Shown: piece by piece, positions 57,587 to 64,000 of the stretch | Numbering within the stretch: position 1 is the first letter of the stretch | How the letters are laid out: each line of letters starts with the position of its first letter | Assembly: GCA_037129555.1 (NCBI GenBank) | Contig: JBAXUS010000007.1 | Span: forward strand, 8,675 to 72,674 | Reading direction: 5' to 3' | Length of the DNA: 64,000 nucleotides | Origin: JANXLS01 sp037129555 | GTDB taxonomy: Bacteria; Planctomycetota; SZUA-567; H5-PLA8 | Made by a program: the position numbers and the translations under genes | Notes under the pieces: model-generated | Database searches by the model: none | Seen by the model: the letters and a program-made list of their open reading frames with translations, nothing else | What the model was told of the DNA's origin: nothing

Positions 57587-59092
57587 TTACTCCTTACTCA
57601 TCTTCTCAATGACTTTCGACGTGCTGCGTCCTTCCACCAAGGGCAACAGTGCTACGCGCCCGCCACTGGCCTCGACAATATCCCAGCCCACAACATCCTG
57701 CTTTGTTTTATAATCAGCGCCCTTACACAGCACGTGCGGCTGAATGGCTTTGATGATTTCCAACGGCGTGTCTTCTCCAAAGAGAACGACGGCGTCGACG
57801 CACGCCATGCCCGAGATCAACCGCGAGCGGTCGCCTTCCGGATTCACCGGTCGGTTCGGTCCTTTGTTCAAACGGCGGACCGAGTCGTCCGTATTGATCG
57901 CGACGATCAGCACGTCGCCGAGTTGGCGAGCGCTTTCCAGATACGTCATGTGGCCGAGATGAAGGATGTCGAAACAACCGTTAGTGAAGACAACCTTCTT
58001 ATTCTCTTTGCGTAATCGCGCTGCAAATTCGGCGGCTTGCGCCACTGTCATCAGCTTCTTTCGCGAGCTGGGATAACTGGCTCCGAGGGCTTCAAGAAGT
58101 TCGAAATCAGTGATCGTGTGCGTCGCGAATTTCGATGCCATGACCGCACCGGCCAAATTACCGAGCCAGACACTTTCGACGACGGGCACACCCGCTGCGA
58201 GCGCCAAGCACGTGGCCGCCGCGACAGCGTCTCCGGCACCGGCTTCGTCTTTCGCCACGAGGTTTCGTCCCGGGAATGATTGCGTTGATCCATCATGTTG
58301 GGCGAGCGAAATGCCGTTCGCACCGCGCGTCACGACGACGTGATCGACATGCAAACCATCACGAAGTTGTGCGGCCATGCGTTCGCACTCGCTGTCGTCT
58401 ACAATGGAATGAATCGAGAGGATCGACGAATCGTGTGCCGCAAGGAATGTCTTCGCTTCACCGAAATTGGGTTTGACGAGTGTGGCTCCGGCATATCGTT
58501 TCCAGTCTTTTCCTTTCGGATCAACCAGCACCGGTTTGCCAGCCGCTCCGCGAATTGCAGCCGCGCAGACCGCATCAGACAAAACGCCTTTGGCGTAATC
58601 GCTGAGCAAAATGGCGTCGGCATTTTTCGCTTCGGATTCAGCGAGAGCCGCGAGGGCGTCGATGGTTGTTTGAGAATACGACGCGCGTGGATCGCGATCC
58701 ACGCGGACGACATGCTGGCGTCCCGACACGATACGGAGTTTCAGCGTGGTTCGGATCGACGCGTCCCGAATGATGGCATGCGTCTCGATCCTCAATCCAG
58801 TCGCACCATCAAGAAATTGCCGCGCTTCCGGATCGTCCCCGACCACGCAACACAACGACACTTTCGCTCCGAGCGAGACGAGCAGTTTGGCGACATTGGC
58901 CGCGCCACCGAGCAGATATTCCTCGCGATCAATGTCAACAACTTGGACTGGCGCTTCAGGCGAAAGTCGCGAGGAGTGGCCATAGATGTAGCCGTCCAAC
59001 ATGCCGTCGCCAACGACCAGAATTCGGCGTCCGGTCATGGAGTGGAGGAGGGCCTGGACGGCATTTTGATCGGGCTCTTGGAACGATGTCAT
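57587..59092 (-). CDS. hldE: Bifunctional heptose-7-phosphate kinase / heptose-1-phosphate adenylyltransferase
   Basis: A 501-residue two-domain enzyme of ADP-heptose synthesis for the LPS inner core. Residues about 1-335 are a PfkB-type kinase (GDGMLDGYIYGHSSRLSPEAPV, LLGGAANVAKLL, DEAGAGDAVAAATCLALA). Residues about 360-501 are the nucleotidyltransferase (VFTNGCFDILHLGHMTYLESARQLGD with its HxGH-like site, then LISGMACVDAVVLFGEDTP). It lies 58 nt downstream of hldD on the same strand, so the two form an operon. All catalytic landmarks are present. Confidence 0.95.
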   Translation of the reverse strand: MTSFQEPDQNAVQALLHSMTGRRILVVGDGMLDGYIYGHSSRLSPEAPVQVVDIDREEYLLGGAANVAKLLVSLGAKVSLCCVVGDDPEARQFLDGATGLRIETHAIIRDASIRTTLKLRIVSGRQHVVRVDRDPRASYSQTTIDALAALAESEAKNADAILLSDYAKGVLSDAVCAAAIRGAAGKPVLVDPKGKDWKRYAGATLVKPNFGEAKTFLAAHDSSILSIHSIVDDSECERMAAQLRDGLHVDHVVVTRGANGISLAQHDGSTQSFPGRNLVAKDEAGAGDAVAAATCLALAAGVPVVESVWLGNLAGAVMASKFATHTITDFELLEALGASYPSSRKKLMTVAQAAEFAARLRKENKKVVFTNGCFDILHLGHMTYLESARQLGDVLIVAINTDDSVRRLNKGPNRPVNPEGDRSRLISGMACVDAVVLFGEDTPLEIIKAIQPHVLCKGADYKTKQDVVGWDIVEASGGRVALLPLVEGRSTSKVIEKMSKE

Positions 59093-59150
59093 GGAGTGCT
59101 GAATCCTGATTCAGATAAAATGACTAGGCGATGCGTTGAGTTCTTATTCG

Positions 59151-60104
59151 TCACGCTCCGGCGTTGAGAATTGAGACGTAATCGGTCACGCCATCTTCGA
59201 GCGAATGGAAAGGCTGGGTCAATCCGGATGCCCGTAGCTTTTCCATTTTTGCTTCTGTGAAATACTGGTACTTGCCTTTGAGATCGTCGGGCATGGGGAT
59301 GTACTGAATGTTTGCTTTCAAGTTAAGGGAGTGGAAAACAGCGGTGGACAAATCGGCGAACGAACGTGCTTTACCGGTCCCGACATTGAAGAGAGCCCCA
59401 ACATTTTCGCGCGGAGCCCGAGCGCAATGCAGGACTGCTGCGACGACATCTTTGACATACACAAAATCGCGCATCTGTCCGCCGTCTGGAATGCCCGGTC
59501 GGTCCGACGCGAAAAGTTTGACCTCGCCCGTTTTCTTGATTTGATTGAACGAATGAAACACAACGGACGCCATACGGTTCTTGTGATTTTCGTGCGGTCC
59601 ATACACGTTAAAAAATTTCAGTCCCGCCCATCCGTTTGGCGTCACCGTTTGCTGCAACGCCCAGAGGTCAAAAAGTTGCTTGGATTCACCGTAAATGTTC
59701 AACGGTTTCAGCATCGCAGGATCGCCGCGGTCGTCATAACCGTTCGATCCGTCGCCATAGGTTGCGGCGCTGGACGCGTACACGAATCGGACGTTATGCG
59801 TCGTACAAAAATTCCAAAGGGTCTGCGTGTAATCGAAATTATTGCGCATCATGAACGCGCGATCACTGCACGTCGTATCACTGCACGCGCCCATGTGGAG
59901 AATGAGCGAGACCTTCGCCGCGTTGCGATCCAGCCAAGAAAAAAGCGCGTCGCGTTCAACGAAATCGCGAATGTGCATGCGTTCCAAGTACGGTGTCAAA
60001 TCGCGCGATACATCGACCGCGACGATGTCATCGCGCCCCTCCGCGTTCAATGTGCTGACAATATTCGCGCCGATAAACCCGGCGGCGCCTGTGACCACGA
60101 TCAT
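59151..60104 (-). CDS. hldD: ADP-L-glycero-D-manno-heptose 6-epimerase
   Basis: Converts ADP-D-glycero- to ADP-L-glycero-manno-heptose, the last step before heptosyl transfer to LPS core. The 317 residues show the extended-SDR layout: MIVVTGAAGFIGANIV, a YASSAATYGDGSNGYDD loop, YGESKQLFD with the Tyr/Lys pair, and FNVYGPHENHKNRMASV. ATG 60104 is chosen since GGGAGG lies 6 nt ahead and the Rossmann strand starts there; the frame from 60125 adds seven residues. It precedes hldE on the same strand. Confidence 0.94.
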   Translation of the reverse strand: MIVVTGAAGFIGANIVSTLNAEGRDDIVAVDVSRDLTPYLERMHIRDFVERDALFSWLDRNAAKVSLILHMGACSDTTCSDRAFMMRNNFDYTQTLWNFCTTHNVRFVYASSAATYGDGSNGYDDRGDPAMLKPLNIYGESKQLFDLWALQQTVTPNGWAGLKFFNVYGPHENHKNRMASVVFHSFNQIKKTGEVKLFASDRPGIPDGGQMRDFVYVKDVVAAVLHCARAPRENVGALFNVGTGKARSFADLSTAVFHSLNLKANIQYIPMPDDLKGKYQYFTEAKMEKLRASGLTQPFHSLEDGVTDYVSILNAGA

Positions 60105-60264
60105 GCAAGACCTCCCAAAATGCAAGCATTCATCCTACTCGGTTTGCGTCAATAAATCATCTGTGTTTGGATGGAGTGTTATCGTTTTATCGGCGTAGTC
60201 CAGGATCATGGTGTAGACGATATTCAGTGTTCGAAACATTTTTCATTGAGGAGTTGATCTGAGA

Positions 60265-61293
60265 ATGATGCTTAAAAAATATTGTCTGACCGCTGCGATG
60301 TTGTTCTGCATAGCCGCTGGTTCCTTCGCGTCCGAATGGACCGTCAAGGATGATGTCAACACGGTTGAAGACGCGAAGCTAACGCCGCCCGGGCGCAAAG
60401 TCGATGTCGCGCTTGACGGGAAATTGGTCGCTCGATTTATTTATGGCGAGGGACAATTCAAGCCGTATCTCCACGTCTACGGAGAAGACGGCGATTGCCT
60501 AACCCAATGGGATCCCAAGCAGACCTTTCCGCATCATCGCGGAATTTTCATCGGCTGGAACAAAATCGGTTCGGACCTCGGTGGCTCTGTAAAAAAGGGT
60601 ACGACAACGATTGATCCGAAGGGAACATTTGATCTTTGGCACTTCAACAACGGCGGGAAGATGGAGGTGTTAAAGTTTGAGAAATTGGAAGGCGGCAAAG
60701 ACAACGCGACCCTCGTCGCGACCATCGCGTGGCGAGCTGGAAATAAAGATGCGTCGGGAAGCGATCTGTTGATGACTGAAACACGGACGATAGTAATTTC
60801 GCGACCGTCGGCTAAGAAGACTCAAGTCGACGCCTCATTCGAATTAACCGCAGCCCGCGATGTCTCGTTGAACGGCGACTTGCAGCATGCCGGCGTCCAC
60901 TTCCGCAGCACAGCTGAACTCCAATTGCAGAAGCGCACAGCTGAAACGTCGTATGTCTGGGAACCCAGTGTCGAATCAAAAGGCGGAAAGGCGAGCAGCG
61001 CGGAATTCAAGTGGGCGCGTTTGCAACTGCCGGTCGGAAAGAACTGGTACTCGGTCACACACATGAATGCCTCAACGAATCCGGTCGAAGAACTCTCAAC
61101 GCGCGATTACGGTCGCTTCGGTTTCTTCTTCAAGAAGGATTTGAAGAAAGCAGAAGTAATGAAATTGAAATATCGAATCGTGACGGAGCAGATCGAAAAC
61201 GGCGTAGCAAAGCCGAGCGCCGAACAAAATGCTGCAGCACGTACGAGCACTCAAGCGGAATATGATGCGTTTGCAAAAACGATTACGAAGTAG
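60265..61293 (+). CDS. DUF6807 (PmoA-like) exported protein
   Basis: A 342-residue exported protein (signal KKYCLTAAMLFCIAAGSFA) of the family once misnamed methane oxygenase PmoA. Landmarks: YLHVYGEDGDCLTQWDPKQTFPHHRGIFIGWN with the HHRG motif, LQHAGVHFRS and DYGRFGFFFKKDL near the end. The family is widespread in planctomycetes near sugar genes and has no proven reaction; it is not a monooxygenase subunit. A second ATG follows the first, and GAGGAG lies about 11 nt upstream. It is convergent with the phosphoesterase gene, with a hairpin terminator between. Confidence 0.87.
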   Translation: MMLKKYCLTAAMLFCIAAGSFASEWTVKDDVNTVEDAKLTPPGRKVDVALDGKLVARFIYGEGQFKPYLHVYGEDGDCLTQWDPKQTFPHHRGIFIGWNKIGSDLGGSVKKGTTTIDPKGTFDLWHFNNGGKMEVLKFEKLEGGKDNATLVATIAWRAGNKDASGSDLLMTETRTIVISRPSAKKTQVDASFELTAARDVSLNGDLQHAGVHFRSTAELQLQKRTAETSYVWEPSVESKGGKASSAEFKWARLQLPVGKNWYSVTHMNASTNPVEELSTRDYGRFGFFFKKDLKKAEVMKLKYRIVTEQIENGVAKPSAEQNAAARTSTQAEYDAFAKTITK

Positions 61294-61324
61294 AAGCTAT
61301 ATGCGATGACTTGAATGATTGGAG

Positions 61325-61355
61325 CGAGCCGACAATCATGTCGGCTCGTTTCGTT
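61325..61355. terminator. GAGCCGACA palindrome used as terminator
   Basis: CGAGCCGACA (61325-61334) pairs perfectly with TGTCGGCTCG (61339-61348), loop ATCA, followed by TTTCGTTTC. It lies between convergent stops (61293 and 61361). It shares its core with the GAGCCG palindromes at 32949 and 38942. Confidence 0.75.
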
Positions 61356-61360
61356 TCAGT

Positions 61361-62119
61361 CTACTGTCCTTTTCCCAACCGCAACGCCAGCGTGGGGTCG
61401 AGTGCCGGGCAGTCGAGGATTTTTTCCTGCGTCTTCGCGACATCATATGGGACGCGATAGAAACGGACTCCGTCGGGTTCGAGGATGATGTAGCAGGCGC
61501 GCGGATCATTATCGCGTGGCTGGCCAACCGAACCGACATTGAACATGACGCGTTCAGTCAGTGGATATTTTTGGCCGGGTTCAGCATCGCGATAGTGACG
61601 TTCGGTCCAAATCCCAGGGCGATGGGAGTGACCGAAAAAAAACGCGCGGACGTCCGGATGCGCGGCGAAACCGGCGTCAGCTTCTTCGCGCTTCGTGACG
61701 TAGCGCCAGGACCCGGGCGCGGCTGGCGTATCGTGAACAAAGAGCTGGTTTCCGATGCGCCGCGACGGTTGCAGGCGCTGCATGTATTCCCACAGTTCGG
61801 TTCGGCGTTTGAATTCGCCCGGGCGAAAAAATTTGCCGCTCAGCTCGTCGGGGCAGACTTCCTTGCGCGTCCAATGCGCGGCTCCAGTGGCAGCGGCATT
61901 GAAGCTTTTCGGCGGACCTTTCAAGCAGGCTTCGTCATGATTCCCGAGCAGACTGAATTCGAAATGTTTGACAAATTCGAGAACCTCGCGCGGGTTCGGA
62001 CCGTAGCCAACGATGTCGCCCAAAAAATAAACGCTCGTGGCTCCGCGCTGCATCAAATCCTTCCAGACGGCGGTAAGCGCTTCAAGATTGGCGTGTACGT
62101 CTGAGAGTATTGCGATCAT
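61361..62119 (-). CDS. Metallophosphoesterase (YfcE/symmetrical-hydrolase-like)
   Basis: A 252-residue cytoplasmic calcineurin-like phosphoesterase. The metal-ligand motifs run in order: ILSDVHANLEAL, FLGDIVGYGPNP, LLGNHDEAC, LFVHDTPAAP and FFGHSHRPGIW, then NVGSVGQPRDND. This pattern fits the family of small phosphodiesterases and Ap4A-type hydrolases; the substrate is not evident. It is convergent with the DUF6807 gene and divergent from cutA (gap 119 nt). Confidence 0.88.
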   Translation of the reverse strand: MIAILSDVHANLEALTAVWKDLMQRGATSVYFLGDIVGYGPNPREVLEFVKHFEFSLLGNHDEACLKGPPKSFNAAATGAAHWTRKEVCPDELSGKFFRPGEFKRRTELWEYMQRLQPSRRIGNQLFVHDTPAAPGSWRYVTKREEADAGFAAHPDVRAFFFGHSHRPGIWTERHYRDAEPGQKYPLTERVMFNVGSVGQPRDNDPRACYIILEPDGVRFYRVPYDVAKTQEKILDCPALDPTLALRLGKGQ

Positions 62120-62238
62120 TCTGTTTCCCGCCGCTTGGCGTTCAAGATGGAATTGAGTATTATGTTACAATAGATGTGTAATTGCAATTTCGTGCGGACG
62201 ATTCCCGCGCGATAGTGTCATACTTTGGACTGAAATTT

Positions 62239-62673
62239 ATGGACCCGAAAAACGAAACACCGCCCGGATCTCCAGCGAAATACGATGAAACCGCCACGAC
62301 GGTTCAAGCCAAAGGCTGGGACGACCGGCGACGCGCCTTTGCGGCGAACGACCCGTTGCGTGTCGTCATGGTGACGGCTCCTGAAGCTGAGGCCGAACGC
62401 ATTGCTCGAACGCTTTTGGAGGAGCGTATGATTGCGTGCGCGAATTTAGTGAAAGGCGTGAACTCCTTATATTGGTGGGAAGGGAAGATCGAAAGCGGCA
62501 TTGAGACAATGATCGTGATGAAAACGCCAGCATCGAAAATCAATGGACTCATGCGCCGGGTACGCGCGTTGCATTCGTATGCGGTGCCGGAGATTTTATC
62601 GCTGCCAATTCTGGAATCAAATCCGGCCTACGCGGCGTGGATCGCGACGGAGACGGGGAGCCAACCCAAATGA
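62239..62673 (+). CDS. cutA: CutA divalent-cation tolerance protein
   Basis: A 144-residue protein with a CutA1 domain from about residue 40 onward (LRVVMVTAPEAEAERIARTLLEERMIACANLV, YWWEGKIE, TMIVMKTPAS, SYAVPEIL-x2-PI). CutA forms tight trimers and is linked to copper tolerance in E. coli. About 38 N-terminal residues (DPKNETPPGSPAKYDET onward) precede the domain and look disordered. ATG 62239 is preferred; a TTG at 62182 and an internal ATG are possible. Its stop overlaps the next start by 4 nt. Confidence 0.9.
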   Translation: MDPKNETPPGSPAKYDETATTVQAKGWDDRRRAFAANDPLRVVMVTAPEAEAERIARTLLEERMIACANLVKGVNSLYWWEGKIESGIETMIVMKTPASKINGLMRRVRALHSYAVPEILSLPILESNPAYAAWIATETGSQPK

Positions 62674-63908
62674 GCGACATGGCCTCCACAAAAAAAACGA
62701 TAGCCTTGCTCGGCGCGTTCGACACGAAAGGCGTCGAATACGCATTCGTCAAAGACTGCATTGAACGCGCTGGACACGCGACGCTGACGATCGATTTCGG
62801 CGTATTGGATACCGCGCATTTCACGCCGGATGTGACGCGTGAAGACGTCGCTAATGCCGGTGGCGCGAATTTGGCGGAGTTGGTTTCAGTAAGAGATCGT
62901 GGGACTGCGGTCGCGGCGATGGCGAAGGGCGCGGCGGTTATACTTCCGAAATTATACGAAGCGCAGCGATTCGACGGCGTGCTCGCGCTGGGCGGTGGCA
63001 GCAGTACATCGATTGCATGCAAGGCGATGCGCGCGCTGCCGGTGGGCGTGCCGAAGGTGATGGTCTCGACGCTCGCCGGTTCGGACTCCTCGCAATTTGT
63101 CGGCAGCAAAGACATCGTGATGATTCCCAGCATCGTCGATATTGCTGGGATCAACCGGGTCAGCCGGGGCGTCTTGGCTCGCGCGGCCGGAGCGGTCTGC
63201 GGGATGGTCGCGACGGTTGTACCTCCGGGCAACGACAAGCCGGTGATCGTCGCATCGATGTTCGGAAACACGACGCCCGCTGTTGAACACGCTCGGAAAA
63301 TTCTGGAGCAGAACGGATACGAAGTCATCATTTTCCATTGCACCGGAAATGGTGGGAAGTCAATGGAGAGCCTCGTCGAATCCGGGCAGATCGCCGGCGT
63401 GCTGGACATCACGACGACGGAGTGGGCAGACGAATTAGTGGGAGGCGTGTTGTCGGCTGGGCCGGGTCGATTGGATGCGGCTGCGAAGACCGGCGTCCCG
63501 GCAATTGTCTGTCCGGGATGTTTGGACATGGTCAATTTCTGGAAACCGGATTCGATTCCGCACCAGCATTCGGATCGTAAATTTTATCCGCACAATCCCG
63601 ACGTGACACTGATGCGCACCAATATTTTTGAGAATCAAAAGCTGGGCGAAATCATCGCCGCGAAGTTGAACCAAAGTACCGCGCCTGTCACCGTGTTGCT
63701 CCCTTTAAAGGGCGTCAGCATGGTCGATGCGCCGGGCGGAAAGTTCTGGTGGCCGGAGGCTGATGCGGCGTTGTTCGAGGCGCTCAAGAAGAATTTGCGG
63801 CCGGACATTCGAGTGATTGAAATGGATTGCAATATAAACGACACGGCGTTTTCGGATCGGTGCGCGATGGAATTAATGAACAATATTCTGATTGCTTCTG
63901 AAAAGTAA
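62670..63908 (+). CDS. Tm-1-like ATP-binding protein (UPF0261)
   Basis: A 412-residue protein related to the tomato Tm-1 N-terminal domain. Landmarks: LLGAFDTKGVEYAFVKDCIE, LALGGGSSTSIACKAMRALPVG, KVMVSTLAGSDSSQFVGSKDIVMIPSIVDIAGIN and HQHSDRKFYPHNPDVTLMRT. The family binds ATP and is usually encoded beside a TIM-barrel PEP-hydrolase-like protein, as here (next gene 18 nt on). ATG 62670 overlaps the cutA stop (ATGA) with GGGGAG ahead, so the frame from 62637 is not used. Function in bacteria is unproven. Confidence 0.9.
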   Translation: MSDMASTKKTIALLGAFDTKGVEYAFVKDCIERAGHATLTIDFGVLDTAHFTPDVTREDVANAGGANLAELVSVRDRGTAVAAMAKGAAVILPKLYEAQRFDGVLALGGGSSTSIACKAMRALPVGVPKVMVSTLAGSDSSQFVGSKDIVMIPSIVDIAGINRVSRGVLARAAGAVCGMVATVVPPGNDKPVIVASMFGNTTPAVEHARKILEQNGYEVIIFHCTGNGGKSMESLVESGQIAGVLDITTTEWADELVGGVLSAGPGRLDAAAKTGVPAIVCPGCLDMVNFWKPDSIPHQHSDRKFYPHNPDVTLMRTNIFENQKLGEIIAAKLNQSTAPVTVLLPLKGVSMVDAPGGKFWWPEADAALFEALKKNLRPDIRVIEMDCNINDTAFSDRCAMELMNNILIASEK

Positions 63909-63926
63909 ACTGAAAGGACGTCACGA

Positions 63927-64000
63927 TGGCGGAGTCTCGGAAAAGTATTCTCGAACGGTTTCGCGCGAAGGTGGCTCAAGGTCTGCCACTTATTGGGGGC
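63927..64000 (+). CDS. PEP-hydrolase-like TIM-barrel protein, 5' end only
   Basis: Only 24 codons are in the window (MAESRKSILERFRAKVAQGL, then PLIG). The start has AAGGA about 7 nt ahead. The residues match the opening of the phosphoenolpyruvate hydrolase-like family (ERFRAKVAQGLPLIGG-type), which typically follows Tm-1-like genes; in tomato the two domains are fused in one protein. The rest lies beyond the window, so the call leans on this context. Confidence 0.72.

Noticed and set aside
60265..61293. Particulate methane monooxygenase subunit (PmoA)
   Set aside because: The protein is soluble and exported with no membrane helices beyond the signal; the PmoA label of this family is a historical misnomer.

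Overview
The window looks like a chromosomal segment of a member of the Planctomycetota or a close PVC relative. The pointers are families typical of that group: two secreted Cys-type sulfatases, a DUF1552/DUF1592 cytochrome pair, a very large PVC-type heme-binding c-type cytochrome, DUF1080, DUF6807 (PmoA-like), a non-lysosomal ceramidase-like protein and secreted sugar isomerase/epimerases. Heptose genes (hldE, hldD) and an LpxH-like hydrolase imply an LPS-bearing outer membrane. No database search was possible, so the order or genus is not assigned. Genes are dense on both strands, and intergenic DNA is rich in palindromes and short dispersed repeats. I saw no tRNA, rRNA, CRISPR array, transposase or phage gene.

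Layout. 1-3.3 kb (minus): a partial gene, an A-type Fe-S carrier with a long N-terminal extension, a bacilliredoxin, and a methyltransferase fused to a long coiled coil. 3.7-11.4 kb (plus): guaB, guaA, a small unknown, a ceramidase-like protein, an alpha/beta hydrolase, ribosomal protein L3 standing apart from its usual operon, and an unknown helical protein. 11.4-21.1 kb (minus): two sulfatases, a secreted sugar isomerase, a secreted metal-binding-like protein, DUF1592 and DUF1552, and a response regulator. 21.4-24.1 kb (plus): a polyol dehydrogenase and two short-chain dehydrogenases. 24.1-29.9 kb (minus): PTS enzyme I, an RNase H-like exonuclease, gltX and a double-rhodanese protein whose domains lack the catalytic Cys. 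30.0-32.2 kb (plus): recG.

32.2-35.2 kb (minus): an unknown, a FAH-family enzyme and a GT39-like membrane protein. 35.5-36.3 kb (plus): LpxH-like phosphoesterase. 36.5-40.7 kb (minus): a two-gene redox module made of a NuoE-NuoF fusion and a polyferredoxin that carries two cyclic-nucleotide-binding domains. 41.1-46.6 kb (minus): PVC cytochrome, isomerase, small membrane protein and sucD. 47.2-49.2 kb (minus): DUF1080 and an SMP-30-like protein. 49.6-54.3 kb (plus): a Gld-type ABC exporter of four genes. 54.5-55.6 kb (minus): an FtsX-like permease. 55.8-57.6 kb (plus): a secreted caspase-like protease fused to a PstS-like domain. 57.6-60.1 kb (minus): hldE and hldD. 60.3-64 kb: DUF6807, a phosphoesterase, cutA, a Tm-1-like protein and the start of a PEP-hydrolase-like gene.

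How it fits together. Much of the content suits breakdown of sulfated or complex carbohydrates: sulfatases, DUF1080, isomerases, dehydrogenases, a FAH-type sugar-acid enzyme, an SMP-30 lactonase-like protein and cytochromes that could accept electrons. Housekeeping genes for purine synthesis, translation and recombination are interspersed. The two most unusual proteins are the cNMP-domain polyferredoxin beside a NuoEF fusion (36.6-40.7 kb) and the caspase-PstS fusion (55.8-57.6 kb). The most unusual non-coding signal is the set of dispersed repeats, including a 144-bp cloverleaf element lying in frame inside the 5' end of the rhodanese gene.
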